From assembly GCF_051106095.1 (NCBI RefSeq), contig NC_135783.1:183660947-183724946 (forward strand): a DNA stretch of 64,000 nt, written 5' to 3'. This document shows positions 23,935-36,169 of the stretch, in pieces. Both the position numbers and the translations under genes were made by a program. The notes under the pieces were generated by a model. It made no database searches. It worked only from the letters and a program-made list of their open reading frames with translations, and had not been told where the DNA came from. The DNA is from Pogona vitticeps (lineage: Eukaryota > Chordata > Lepidosauria > Squamata > Agamidae). Every line of letters begins with the position of its first letter. The first letter of the stretch is position 1.

Positions 23935-24215
23935 TAGAGATGGGGGTATTTGTATTTGTATAAGAATATCCCCCCACAGGTGGAGATAACGAGGGCCAGA
24001 CAGTCCACTCACAATTGTGCTGCTGCTGCAACCGCCGCAGAGCCTTCCAATGGCTTCAGAAATCGTGTTTGGCAAGCCACTCTTTGACCTGGCAGAGAGG
24101 CTTGTCGGCCCACCTCCTGCCAGGAGTGGTGAGCTGAACGCGATCTCCTGAGCCAATGGAAGGCTTTGCAACGGTTGTGGCAGCAGCACAATCATAAGTG
24201 GACTGTCCAGCCCCA
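23935..24215. mobile_element. hAT-type MITE with a long internal palindrome, right end lost
   Basis: Left end TAGAGATGGGGGTATTTG matches the left end of the repeat at 27968 and resembles the end of 62204-62932. Within it, a tract from about 23998 to 24058 (GGCCAGACAGTCCACTC onward) returns inverted at about 24155-24215 (GTGGACTGTCCAGCC), giving a large imperfect hairpin. The expected right terminus is missing. Confidence 0.55.
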
Positions 24216-24649
24216 TGTAAAATGTATATAGCACTGCACAGTTGGAAAAGCTGCAACACTGAATTACAAAATACAGGACAGCCCCTGTACTCAAGTTCAT
24301 AATCCGAAAGACCAAAAGAAAAGGTTTAGGGAGGGAAAAGAGAGAGAGAGAAAAAACAGAAAACGCTGGCATGTGTTCTTAACATTATGAGGTTCCTTGT
24401 CTGGGTTAAATGGCTGATGAATGACAGTTGCGAGGAGCAAAGCCCAATGGAGCTGGCTTTTCTGGAAGGCTGATGGTAGGTCTTCCTTCTCCTTCGATTC
24501 TTGTTCTACAGCCTGGTGTCAACCAGGGTGACAGGCAAGGAGAAGGCAACGCCTGCAGGACATGAATATCCAGAGGGGTGATGGTAGCATTCTGCCCATC
24601 CTGAGGTGAAGGATTTCCTTCTTTTAGTCATGCAGCAACTCTCAGTTTG

Positions 24650-24990
24650 TTTCAAGTTACAGAATTGGATGGGACTTAAAAGGTCATCTCCCTCAGTCCC
24701 TTTGTTCAGCATAGGATTCTACCCTGCAAGATGTAACAATGGCATTCTTGGCAGATGGCTGGTGACACCTGTCTGCCTGGAATCTGCATAGGTTTTTCCA
24801 TTAAAGGGGAGCCTGCCACCACCTCCTGGAACAATCTATTCCCTGTATTGAAGAAGTCTTAAAATTAGGACGTTCCTTCTAGCAGTACCTGAACTAAATG
24901 TTTTATCTCTTTTGATAGATCAGCCAAGAATGAGTCTCCTTCGTATTCTGTGTGATAGCATTTCAGATATTTAGAGATGGAGATACAATG
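24650..24990 (-). mobile_element. CR1-type LINE 3' UTR fragment
   Basis: The tract TTACAGAATTGGATGGGACT, then TAAAAGGTCATCTC, is the reverse of the conserved CR1 3' end (GATGACCTTT...CCAATTCTGTAA). The sequence up to about 24990 fits the preceding 3' UTR. No coding part remains. Confidence 0.5.
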
Positions 24991-24994
24991 TTTG

Positions 24995-27960
24995 CTATGT
25001 ATTCTGTTCTCCTAATTATTAAGTGACCTGCAGTGAAGGAACAATCCTTTAGCCATAATTTTATAAATATACCTTTGCCTGGGTTTTTTTTGTCCAATAG
25101 ATTGTCCTTCAGATGATGCATGAAGGCTGTTTCCTATCATCATAAGAATTTATTCTTAAAATACATATCACTGGATCCTAGGAATGACGCAGGATTTACA
25201 TGCATCTGTTCCCTTGTCATTCAGATATATGTAAGCATTTCACATTGCAAGAACTAGCAGTTTACAGCATAACAGTTACATAAGTTGTCAGTTCTTATAC
25301 CTTAAGCCTCCTTTCAGAGGAAGTAGTTATCATAAACGCTTCCCAACAAATAATGAAACTGCTGGCAGAGAGAAAGGTACTTCTGCAAAATTTGGAATTG
25401 TCCTGCAGCAGGCTGGTACACAGGAGCTCTGACTCAAAAGGAAAAGGTAGCTCAGGATACTGTATGTATGATCTCATATTCATCTCTAAAGCAGTCTTCA
25501 GCTCTCACTGTTGTACGGGGTGAGCAAAGGACAGCCCTAAGGCACATCTTTTTGGACTCTCAGGCACCCCAACTGCCCCTAGAAAATGAGACCCTTCATT
25601 TGCCCCAGTGGGCGAAATGGGTAACTAGAGATGACCTGAGGCTATTCACGGGCCCAATTAATTTGAAGATATATTTAAGTCATAGCCGACAGACAATGAA
25701 TAAGATCCACAAAATAAAGGCACAGTATAGAAAGAATCGGATGAAAATCAATGAATTATTAACACCATGCAATGCAATGATTAAATGAAAGAAGGAAAGA
25801 AGACCAGCCTGTATTAAAGTATCAGGTGAAATTAGAGTTATGCAAAATTGGCCGCAGTCAGCCCTTTATAAAATACTATATTTGCCCCAACGTTCTATCA
25901 GCCCTGTAGTTGAAGCTCATCAGTCTTTGGCCTACAGACTGAGAAAGAAAGACCTTCAGTATTAGAAGGCACAAGTTCCTGAAGATGTAGGTAAATGTGC
26001 AGGAAAATTGATCCAGGAGAATCCAAACAGGAAAATCAGAAGGGAAAAATGTAAAATAAAATATTAAAATATATATATCTCTCTCTCTCAAATAAGTACA
26101 TAAAAGAAAACAATAAGGGAGGTGTAGAATCTCCCGTAAGGTGCAATCTAACCCATTGTAAAAACTGAACCTTTTCTCAGAATCAAATAAACTAAGGCCC
26201 CAAAGCCCCAGATCAGACAAAATTTACAAAAGGAAAAATAACATAAAAAGAAGTGAACTGAAAAGCATCTGCATGTGAGTGTGTATGAGTGTGACTCTCT
26301 GAGTTCCTTTGTTCCAAGCGACAATCACCTAATGTCCCTAATTTTTCTGTATTCTGGCTAGTTTCTTTACTTTCACCCCTAAAATTCAGTTCTGTATTGG
26401 CAGATGGCAAATTGTGGTGGGGGAAAGTGCATTGCACTGCCTTTCTTTATTCCCAGAGACTAAACCATCCCCTTGTCCTGTGGAGCACAAAGTGACCATA
26501 GTCTCTTCTGAAGGTAGACTCTGAGCCTGGGGCCATTGAAAGTATCCAGCCTGGTAGCTTGTCCATAGCATTCCATTGTCTTTCAGTTCAGCCAAAGCCT
26601 TGTTACCATAGCAATCAAGTATTTTTAAATTTTTTTTGCTCATTCCATTGTGCCAAAGTCCAGGCTGGGATAAATCCTCTGCCGGTTTTGCCCACAGAAA
26701 ACAAGTCAGGTCTGCTGTTTATGAAACAAACCAAAGATTTCCTCAATGCCATTTCACCGGTCGGTGATCCAGTCCATAGGCCATATATATGTAGTGCACA
26801 GACCTTTTGTCCAGTGTAGCCTTGTATCCCCAAAATAGGACCTGATTAACACACCCCTGCAGTTTTTTGTTTTTGAATGTTTTTGAATGCCCACAGTGAG
26901 AACATTCATGAAGCACATCTTTCAAAGTCACCCTCATCCCTAGGGCAGTCTCGAAGCTGTTATCAAGCCTAGTCTATCTGCACAAGCTGCTCCTAGGCGC
27001 AGATGGAAGTGCCACTTTGGAAACTATTGGCAAAATAAGGTATTTAAAAAGGAAGCGGCCTGCAGGCAAGCTATTTCAACAACTATCTCCTTCCATGTCA
27101 GTTGGTTTTTATTGGGAAAGCAGTGCACAGGTCAATTTGCTTTTGCTTTCCTTTTTTCGCTCAGCTAAAATGCGTGCAGTGCATCACTAGCCACAGATAT
27201 GCTAAAATATCCCATCTACAACGCAAGCAAGAAAGCCTGTCAGCCCTCTGGTTCTGACTGACGACCATTCTATTTTTAGTTCCTTGTGTCTGGCACAAGG
27301 TCTCCTGTTACTGTGCTCAGCTACCAACATGTGAGAGCTGTAGATCCCCGTGGCTATCAGTGTTTGTGAACTCTGATCCGTAAAGTGATTACGTCCCTGC
27401 TTATAGAGAGCTCTGCCTATTTGTAGGACAGTTGTTGCTACAGTTACAGCAAAAGAAAGGAACCGTTTGTGGTATCTGCAATAGGATTTTTCCTCCCTCC
27501 TACATAAATCAAACGGTTTAAAAAACAATATTATAAAACTAATTTCTCTGACAGAATCGTTACGTATATTGAGAGGGATACCAACACTCTTCTTATGATG
27601 TGGCCCATTTAATCTAAAACTTGCCTTGCTTTGTGAAGTCTTTTTTAAACATACAATTTTCGCTGTTAAAGGAGCATTCTGCTTACAGCATTCTGAATAA
27701 GATGTTATTCTAAATTTTATTGCATACTGTATATAATGTACAAGTTATAAATTTCAATGCCATAAGAGGTTCAAGAATATTCTCAAGGGGTAATGCTTTG
27801 TCCAAAATGACTGAACTTTGATTAAAACCATCTACCAAAGAGAAAAGAACAATGATTGTACATCGTATAGTTTATTACTCCAGAATGCAATAAACAAGCT
27901 CCAGTGTATTTCTTAATAAAACCATCTAAGTTTACTTTTGTACATCTCAAAAAGCAGATA
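24995..27960. other. No gene seen
   Basis: About 3 kb of AT-rich DNA with several short open frames on both strands and no domain, splice support or clear repeat. Confidence 0.45.
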
Positions 27961-27967
27961 TGAGCAT

Positions 27968-28218
27968 TAGAAATGGGGGTATTTGTATACGAATATCCCC
28001 ACATAGCTGGAGTTAAGGAGGGTCTGGCCCCTGGGGCTGGACCGGCCACTCGCTCGTCCTCCCTCCCCCTACCTAGAGTGGCTAGCCGAGTCGGAAGAGA
28101 GTGGCGCTCCAGGAGTGATTGGAAGGATGAGTGAGGCTGCCAGATACATGAATGGAAGGTCCCACCTCAAGGGCTGGATGCTTGTTAAGTCCAGCTGCGC
28201 AGGGATATTCGTATGAGA
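27968..28218. mobile_element. hAT-type MITE, same family as 23935-24215
   Basis: Left end TAGAAATGGGGGTATTTGTA then TACGAATATCCCC; an inverted GGGATATTCGTATGAGAG near 28202-28219 marks a damaged right end. The interior is GC-richer and diverged. Confidence 0.5.
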
Positions 28219-28743
28219 GGCCAGAGCAGTCCACCTCCTCACACATTTACCTCCACCTGCTTTCCAAATGCCTGAATAGTGCCAAATCTTGTTCAGACAC
28301 TGGGAAACGTGGGTTGAAATAAAGGTGTGGAGAAATGAGAAAATTAACTCTTGAATAGGAACAACATTTGCATCGCATATTTCAGAACATTTTAATATAT
28401 TATTTTTAGTTTCCTTTATTTGTTACTTTTTTTAAATCAACAAGTTCAAAGTGGAGGATGTGTAGAAACCAGGATGGTTAAGCTGGGATTCTTCACAAAT
28501 TGCTGGAGTACCATCCTGGTTGGAGCCAAGGGAGCTTGGGGTTCAGCAATACCTGGCGCTTCCTCTCCTCCAATTTGAATAACATTCTCTCAGTACTGTT
28601 CTCTATCACTTGCCTTTCTCTCAAACTGGGATTAGGGCAGCTCACGGTAAGATTAAAAACAGATTGAGATTAAAAATGAACACATAGTAGTATATAAAAT
28701 ACAATTTAAAGGGCAAATGGATTAAAGGCTATTTAAAAGAATA

Positions 28744-29615
28744 CTAATAGAACCACACAGAACCATTGTGATTCTTCTCAGCCCCTCTGTCTCCTTCTTG
28801 AATGTTGTGATGCATAGACAAGTCACGCAACTCGTGGTTCTCCAATAAAGCATCTTTATTGTGTAACATCTGCTCATGGTCTTTCTTAACTGAGACCTCC
28901 ACCTCCTGTTTCAACGCTGGGTCATAACATTGGTTATCATCAAATGCCAACAAGTTTCCCTTCAACATGCGGGGAGAAGAATTCCAAACTTGCCCATACC
29001 ATTTAGGTGTGGTGCCCAAAACTTCTGGCATCAGCCTAGACAGCATTGCTGGGGTGTGTGTGAAAGGTCCAGCCCACCTGTGGCTCCCAAGCCCTTTTTC
29101 CTGGATCTCTCCTCAACTTGGGTCTGAATGGACTGGTTCCACGGGGTCTCCCGGGATTCCCTGTTGCCTGATTGCCCCCTCTCCATGGTGCCTCTAGTTG
29201 CTGCCAGGCTTGAAATCACTTCCTTTCCTCTGTTTCCCCCCAATAAGGTGGTTTTTTTTGTACATCTGCCTCTTCCACTCTTTTTCTGCAAAATCTCTAG
29301 GCACTTTAAACTCTATCCATTCCCCTGTCTAGGAGTCTTCCTGTACCAACTCTATTAGATCCTCCTTTTCCTCCACTTTCTCTGTACAGTACTTTCTGAC
29401 CTCTCCTTCCTCAATATCCAGCAACCCCCTCCTTTCCTTTCCTTTCCCCCTTTTATCCTCCTCTCCTTTCCTGCCACAACAACACTCTCTGTTGTCTCTC
29501 CTGCCATGCATATTCCTTGTAAATCCTCTCCTATGCCCGACAGGTGTCCCCGGCGCTTCTTTCTGAAGAGATGGATGGTACACTCTGAGAAGTACCTATG
29601 TGTCTGAGAAGACAC
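28744..29615 (-). repeat. Unassigned dispersed repeat with protein-like minus-strand frames, copy 2
   Basis: Same orientation as 13018-13762, with a similar order: an acidic or helical-looking segment and a Lys/Arg/Gly-rich segment. Nucleotide similarity to copy 1 is only patchy by eye, so the relationship is tentative. Broken in several places. No function assigned. Confidence 0.3.
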
Positions 29616-29621
29616 ATAGGT
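29594..29621. repeat. 12-bp perfect hairpin with GAGA loop
   Basis: ACCTATGTGTCT (29594-29605), GAGA, AGACACATAGGT (29610-29621). Too short to call a gene. Confidence 0.6.
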
Positions 29622-29959
29622 TTTGGAGATAAAGCACTATAATGCGTTGCAGCAGAAGTTGAATGAAAAACGGCCACCAAAGCTTCATAGCCACTAGTAC
29701 ATGATACCAGTCAGAATTTCTTGAAGGCAATGGATGAGGAAGAATGCAACATAACCCCAATCTAGGATAGGAACAGAGTATCTTCAGAATCAGAACCATT
29801 TTAGCCTAATCTGTATATGACTAAAAAGTCCTCACTTATTATAGTATTACACACAACAACTATGATAGTTTGAAGATTTTTACGTCATGCATTCAATAAC
29901 CCAACAGATATTGCCTGCCTGATGTAAACCTGCATGTGCCTCATGGGTGCATCTAAGAA

Positions 29960-30115
29960 CCATTTTGGAAAACCAGTGTGGAAAAGAACGAGCATGTTCG
30001 ATTTAGGAAACCTGGGCTCAAGTCCCTACTTAAATGGCAAATCTTACTGGATGATTTAGGGTCCAGTTAACTGCTTTTAGCCTAACTTACCTCACAAGGT
30101 CCCTGTGAAGATAAG
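29960..30115 (+). mobile_element. SINE, diverged
   Basis: Has a CCTGGGCTCAAGTCC B-box-like segment near 30008 and the body motif TTACCTCACAAGGTCCCTGTG near 30088 (only the first 20 bases are diagnostic). A fragment with the same ACCTCACAGGGTTGTT body lies near 37755-37785. Confidence 0.5.
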
Positions 30116-30423
30116 CAGAAGCTCTTCGGTTAAAGAGTAGGATACGCATGTGAGAAACAATTGTATTTATAACAGCCACCTACAGCAAGAATATAAAGGG
30201 CTTCTGGGAGGTCCCAGAAATGTGAGTAGCTATGTAAGTTTGTCCTTCTTTATTTATATTCTTCCCAATTAAATGAAACACAGCTCTTAGAAGAAAAATA
30301 ACCCAATGGGAGACTGACTAGACTCTTGAAGTTTTCTAAGCAGGGGTCATCTTTTTTCCTTTCCAATCCCTTCTTCAACAAGGACACAAGAAACCATACA
30401 TGGACATTCCTGAATGGTGAAAC

Positions 30424-30429
30424 TTTAAT
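30424..30429 (-). terminator. NDUFB3: Candidate NDUFB3 polyadenylation signal (ATTAAA)
   Basis: Reading the minus strand past the TGA stop, ATTAAA is met 60 bases downstream (plus-strand TTTAAT). It is the commonest variant of AATAAA and gives a short 3' UTR. Cleavage would be expected near 30400-30415. Confidence 0.6.
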
Positions 30430-30488
30430 ATGCATTTTCCAATGAAAAGACAGAACATACGGCTAATTAATGCAGGAGAAACACATCT

Positions 30489-31722
30489 TCAGTGATGCCC
30501 CTCATCTTTGTCTTGTTTTCGACTATCAAGGGCATACTCAACTGCCAGAGCTACCACAAAAGCTGCAAATCCCCACTTGAAACCTCTGAATATGACGCTT
30601 GTCAAAGTGGCAGGTTTTGCAAAGTCACCCATGTATCTCCATGCTTCATTGCTAGAGAAGATACAAAGACCAAAAGTTAATTCTGCCACTCAACCCATTG
30701 CCTAGAAATTTAATGACAGATTCTGAAGCAACATTTCAATACAAAGTGTGTATAGACTGTTGTCTACAATCTAGGGTCTTTAATAAACACCCCCATGCTT
30801 ATATTTCCAAGGCTTCATATAATTTTCCATGATTCTCGACTATAAACATTGGGCTACTGGTGCCAGTTTCAAATGAAGTTGTCTGTGGAAGAATAGCTCT
30901 TGACATATTTTAATGCCCTAATGGGAATATTTGTTCAAATAATCCAAAATCAAATTACTTTGCTGGATTTTAACTATATTGTTTCTTGCAAATATCCTTT
31001 GGTACTTATTTTTCAGAACTATAAATGCTTGCAATTTAACAAGAATAGACATCTGGCAAACAGATATAATGAATCACTGTATAGATTTTAGGGAACCATC
31101 CTATGCACACTTACCTCACAGTAAAGTCTCATCCGTCTCAATGAAACTTACATTTAAGCAGACATGCACAGGATTGCACCTGTTCGTTTAGAACTAAAGG
31201 AGAACTGCATTTTACTTTCATACTTGTAAAGACCACAGTTGTTGTTTATATAAGTTTTGTACAGCTCTATAGTAACATCATACAACCAAACCTACTTTCC
31301 TCCTAATATAACAAAGACTTCTTCAGAAGTGGACAATGATTGTCCTAGACTCTTCCTTTGTTGAATGCCGGTTGAGAAGCTTCCAGTAGGGAGACAAGAA
31401 GCTCTGAAGCAGATTTCTAAGACTTTAACTTGATGCCATTGCTGAAGTGAACTTTTGAGCATTGATTTTATTTGGATGGGGTTCTTTGCCTCTCCAGGTA
31501 TGTAGAACTATAACTCCCACAAACTTTTACCAAAGGTTCCCAACCCTGACTAGAGCAAATAGAAGATTGCAGTCATGCCAGCTCTTACCGAAGCCAGGGA
31601 TCCCTGAGGCCTCGCCGAGCCAACTTATCTTGGACAGTCTGCAGGGGAGTACCTTCTATCTTCCACTGCCTGTAATCGGGAAGCTGTAGTTTGCCATGCT
31701 CATGTTCTTTTCCATGCCCCAT
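30489..31722 (-). CDS. NDUFB3: NADH dehydrogenase (ubiquinone) 1 beta subcomplex subunit 3, two coding exons
   Basis: Accessory subunit (B12) of respiratory complex I, in the membrane arm at the inner mitochondrial membrane; it is structural, not catalytic. Coding exons are 31722-31589 and 30651-30489, read on the minus strand. Exon ends fit splice rules: donor G|GTAAGA after 31589 and acceptor CTCTAG| before 30651, a phase-2 intron that rebuilds an Arg codon before NEAWRYMG. The spliced frame is 98 codons plus TGA, the same length as human NDUFB3. Seen in the protein: a His-rich N-terminus (H3, H7, H9), [14 protein letters not shown] (14-27), GLRDPW (38-43), NEAWRYMG (46-53), one membrane segment [17 protein letters not shown] (68-84) and a His-His C-terminus. 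Human W22, a known disease position, corresponds to W20. The start is the first ATG, four bases inside an exon that follows a TTCTTTCTTCTAG acceptor, so an upstream non-coding exon must exist. No defects seen. Confidence 0.96.
30652..31588 (-). other. NDUFB3: NDUFB3 intron between the coding exons
   Basis: A 937-bp phase-2 intron with GTAAGA donor and CTCTAG acceptor on the minus strand. At about 31092-31180 it contains a diverged palindromic reptile repeat (see that entry). Nothing else is recognisable. The split point just before Asn-Glu-Ala-Trp matches the human gene as I remember it. Confidence 0.9.
31092..31182. repeat. Short palindromic interspersed repeat in the NDUFB3 intron
   Basis: Starts near CATCCTATGCACACTTACC and ends near the inverted TGCACAGGATTGCACC, with an imperfect inverted centre. 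Related diverged fragments occur at 6986-7076, 4541-4575 and 14400-14450. It behaves like a short MITE-type repeat; the family name is not known to me. Confidence 0.5.
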
Positions 31723-32636
31723 GTTTCTAGAAGAAAGAGTTTAAAAGCAGATCAAGAAGATATACTCTACAAATGTATATAAGCAGTGCAAATATATATT
31801 GATCCAAATGCAATTATTAGACCCAACCTGAGCAGACCCATTGAATTAAAGGGAATTTAGCAAGTCAACGTGCATATAAATACCATTGATTCAATGGGCC
31901 TATTCTAGTTGGGAGTAATAACTGGATTTTCTAGACCAATGTTTTGGCAAAACAATAAGAAGTGCACCCTACTCCACCCTATGGCCACATAAGAAAAATT
32001 ATATTATTCAGAGTATTTTAATGACAAAAGCCCTCTGTGATTTTCATAACATAATGTTTCAAACAGAGTTTCTGAAAGACTGGCAACAACTGGACCACCT
32101 TGCTTTAAGAAATGAAGTGGAATGAGAGGAACTGGATTTATTAAGTGGTGCTCCATTTGTACTACTTACACATAGTACCTGAAGCCTACTAATAACTTCC
32201 ACTGAATGGATGGGAAGACTAGCCTTGCTATAAAAGAGAGCACCCTTCTCTTGCCAGTCATGTTCTTTTTGTAAACCAAGTCAGATTCCCTCTGAAAATC
32301 TTCCCTCCGTTCACCAATTTCATTCCAACACACTTCACCCAATCTTAAAGTCAGATTTACTGAAATCATGAAATAGTAGGGTAGTGAAGAGGAAGGTTTG
32401 TTAAATATGGAAAACAGAGAATTCATACTTTGAATCCTCCAATTTATGAATACTGTAGAAAATTAGTTCCAAAGATTTCATTGAAGTAGATTTGTTGACC
32501 CTTGATAAGTGTTGTCCAATAAACCATTCATTAGGGTGACTCACATACAATCTTTATTTGCTCAGGACTCAAAAACATAATGACTGCAACAGCCAGGGAA
32601 AGATTACAACCCCAACATAAAATTCTTCCTTCAGAG

Positions 32637-32807
32637 CAAGGTAGATTTGGTTTAAATCAAACTGATTTAAATTATTATTTAAATCATGGTTAAATTTTTT
32701 TAATTGGATTTTTTTAATAAGTTAAATTTTAAAAAATCATTTTAAAATTTAAATTGTGATTTAAATCAATTCAATCTTAACATAAATAATTGATTTTCCC
32801 TCACCCT
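32637..32807. mobile_element. AT-rich palindromic MITE
   Basis: Repeated GATTTAAATC-like blocks in both orientations between GTAGATTTGGTTTAAATC and TTGATTTTCCCTCACCCTGC. It matches the general design of a common hAT-like palindromic repeat of amniotes. Ends not certain. Confidence 0.5.
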
Positions 32808-34208
32808 GCTTCTGAGTAATTTTCAAATTCTTCCTTCTGAGTAATTTGCAAAGAAATAGTCACGATGATCTGTTTCAGCACTTTAGCAAAACACAAAATA
32901 GGACAAATACTGTAGCACTTTAAAGACTAATAGTTGTATTTCAGTGTGACTTTTCAAGGATTAAAAGCCATTTCTTCAGATGCAGAAGTGCAAATATATG
33001 TCCCCTTATTCTGTCATGGTCAGATTCATGTCCAAGTCCAGATACAGGTAATGAACAAAGTGAAAATTATTCGTTAACACAGGAACAGGACTGTGCCAGT
33101 TTTCCCCCCATATCTACACTGTTGGTACTATCAAGGGTCCCAGCAATGTCAGTCACAATATCACGGGGTCATTTGCTAATGGGATTTATGTCACTGTCTG
33201 CTACCAGTGCCCCTCTACTGTCTGCATAAGGACAATCCTGTGCAAAAGCACAAATGTACACAAATCTGACCTCAGGAAGAGCAACACAGGGAAACCTGTT
33301 TCAGAATATTTCAGCCTGGAATGACAATCTGTAATGGCTCTCAAAGCAGCTATCATAGAAAAAAAAATTACACAGAAAGACTCGAGGAGGAGACAACAAA
33401 AATTGGCTCCATGTATAAGTCCCACACAAGCAAATGAAACAAGCCTAAGCCCAACCAGACACTTCAAATACAAGCAGGCAATGTTGGGGCACAACTCTCA
33501 TCGTGTGTAGGCATCCTTCAGTCTCAAGAGACTATGGCAACGTGCTCTGTATGGAGGAGTTGAAACAGCATCTAGTGTGGCTGAGAAGGCCAATTTGAGA
33601 GTGACAATCCCTTTCACACTGAAGACCAATACAATCTGTCCCCTGTCCAGCTCCCTGATTTTGCTGGTTTCGTGACTGCCTCTTTGCCTCGGCCTGCTGA
33701 ACAAGGGTCTCTTCGAATTGGGAGAGGCCGCGATGCAATGCCTGCCTCCAGGCTGAACGCTCAGATGTCAAATTTTCCCATCTGTTGATGTCCATTCCTA
33801 AGGCCTTCACATCCCACTTGCAGATATCCTTGTATCGCAGCTGTGGTCTCCCTCTGGGGCGATTTCCCTGCCCTAATTCTCCATACAGGAGATCTTTTGG
33901 AATCTGACTGTCAGCCATTCTCACAACATGCCTGAGCCAACGTAGACGTCGCTGCTTCAGTAATGTATACATACTAAAAATTCCAGCTCGATCTAGGATT
34001 ACTCTATTTGGAACTTTGTCCTGCCAGGTGATACCAAAATTTTATCAAAAACAACACATATAGAACATGTTAAACTTCATCTCCTGCCATGCCCAAAGGG
34101 TCCAGGACTCACAGCAGTACAGAAGAGTACTCAGGACACACGCTCTATAGACCTGGATCTTGGTATATGTCATCAGCTTCTTATTGAGCTATCCTTGTGA
34201 GTCTAGAG

Positions 34209-34344
34209 CAGTGGTCCCCAACCTTGGGCCTCCAGATGTTTTTGGACTTCAATTCCCAGAAATCCTGGCCAGCAGAGGTGCTGGTGAAGGCTTCTGGGAG
34301 TTGCAATCCAAGAACATCTGGAAGCCCAAGGTTGGGAACCACTG
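34209..34344. mobile_element. hAT-type MITE, 136 bp, inside LINE copy 2
   Basis: Inverted ends CAGTGGTCCCCAACCTTGGG and CCCAAGGTTGGGAACCACTG, flanked by 8-bp duplications GTCTAGAG (34201-34208) and GTCCAGAG (34345-34352; one difference). LINE copy 1 shows the undisturbed site. Confidence 0.85.
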
Positions 34345-34672
34345 GTCCAGAGAACATGGTAGCTGCTTTGCCAATGCGTTTATCCAGCTCGACATCTAGA
34401 GTGACAGAGATCCTTGAGCCAAGGTACACGAAATCATGAAAAACCTCTAATTCTTGTGTAGAGATGGTAATAGAGAGAGTTGAGTCCACACCCTGGCCCA
34501 TGACTTGTGTTTTCTTCAGGCTGATTGTTAGTCCAAAGTCTTGGCAGGCCTTACTAAAATGATTCCTAGGTTGTTGAAGCTCTTCAGCAGAATGGGTAAC
34601 AACAGCTGCATCATCGGCAAAGAGAAAGTCCCACATGCATTTCAATTCGACTTTGGTCTTTGTTCTCAATCT

Positions 34673-34755
34673 ATTATTTATTTATTTATTTATTTATTTG
34701 ATTTGATTTGATTTGATTTGATTTGATTTATATCCCGCCCATCTGGTATATTTAT
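34673..34755 (-). mobile_element. Very short L2-type LINE/SINE 3' tail inserted in LINE copy 2
   Basis: (ATTT)n then (GATTT)n then TATATCCCGCCCATCTGG, the reverse of a typical L2-type 3' end. It interrupts LINE copy 2 between CTCAATCT and AGAGTGATTACAG; ATCT lies on both sides. Copy 1 has no such insert. Confidence 0.7.
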
Positions 34756-35334
34756 CTAGAGTGATTACAGAGCTTTCCATCTGATCTAGTCTGGAGATAG
34801 ATGCCTTCTGTTGCACTTCCAAAAGCATGCTTCAGCATGACAGCAAAAAAGATCTCAAACAGAGTCGGCACGAGGATACAGCCCTGTTTCACTCCACGTC
34901 AGATGTCAAAGGGACCTGATGTTGAGCCATCAAAAACTACAGTGCCCTTCATTTCCTCATGAAAGGATCTGACAATGTTAAGGAGTCAAGGTGGACATCC
35001 AATCTTGGGAAGTATTTTAAAAAGGCTATCCCTGCTAACCAAATCAAAGGCCTTTGTGAAATCTATGAAGGCCACAAAGAGTGGCTGTCATTGTTCCCTA
35101 CCTTTCTCCTGCAACTGTTTGAAGGAAAATACCATGTCGATGGTGGATCTAATCCACACTGTGATTCTGGGTAGACTCTGTCTGCAAGCACCTGGAGTCT
35201 CTTCAGCACAACACGGGCAAGCATCTTCCCTACAACTTTCATAACTTGGCAATATTTTATGAGAATTGCCATCCCACAATGTCTCACTCACTCCAGCTTC
35301 TAATTATAAGGGGGGATATACCCCAATGGATTAA

Positions 35335-35450
35335 ATCAGGAGTCCCCAATCCCTGGTCCACTGCCCGGTACTCGGCTGTGGCCTTGGCAGGACTGGGCCA
35401 CAGAGACAGATCTCCCGACATCGCATTCACTGGTTCATACTTAATTACTT
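35335..35450. mobile_element. hAT-like element fragment
   Basis: Starts with CAGGAGTCCCCAATCCCTGG, followed by CTGCCCGGTACTC and CTGGGCCACAGAGAC, the left end of a widespread reptile hAT repeat. No right terminus found. Confidence 0.45.
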
Positions 35451-36169
35451 TAGGCAGGGAAGTAGTTTTCTTGGGGCTCTTGAGAGAGGGATGGAGAGAG
35501 CCAAAGGATTTGGATGGATGATATGGTTAGTTAAGGAAGATGCACCGTTTGCACCATGGCCCATGGAAAATCCAGCACTGAAAAAAACTGTGATGCCCCC
35601 TTCCTTTGCTAATGCCCTAAGCACATGATTATTTTGTTAATGGCTAATCCGAGTGAGGTTCATGATTCCTGATCTACCAAAGTGTCTTGAGAACTGGTTC
35701 TCTTGGGAATCTCCTTTGCTGGACTGGGTAAGGGAGCATAACAGATACACCATTGAATCTTTTTTTCCCCTTTTTATTGAAGAACAGAAAAGGTACATGA
35801 TTGGTTTTACCCACCCACCCCAGCTTGAATGGTAACCATTCATATATTTGTTTTAACAACATTTAATGGAAGCCAATGAGAATGCAACCCTTTGTTATAT
35901 GGTAGCACTTTGAGTTTCAATATTTGACCACACTAAAGTATGGCAATCAGACAGATCCCAAGGAATTCTTTTTAAAAAAATAACTATGATCAAGAGAAAA
36001 CATGCCATTTTAAACAATATGTTATTCATTAGTTAAATGTTGCATTAAATCACATTTAAATAAGCTCCCTAAGTTTTATCAGTACTGTATGTAGACTGTC
36101 CCACTAGAGGGAAAAATACCTTGGATCAGGTATATAGTAACATCATGCATGGATATAAGATGAATGGTT

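Larger units (their letters stand above)
33505..35297 (-). mobile_element. Same LINE family, copy 2, with two nested insertions
   Basis: Minus-strand copy reaching slightly further 5' (KMLARVVLKRLQVLADRV near 35250-35190) than copy 1 and ending at the same GGATGCC 3' end at about 33508. Its C-terminal part includes a zinc-finger-like CxxxCHSxxGLLSHTR pattern (about 33620-33570, one Cys altered). It is interrupted by a hAT MITE (34209-34344) and an L2-type tail (about 34673-34755). Comparison with copy 1 gives the empty sites for both. It is broken by stops and frame changes. Confidence 0.85.
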
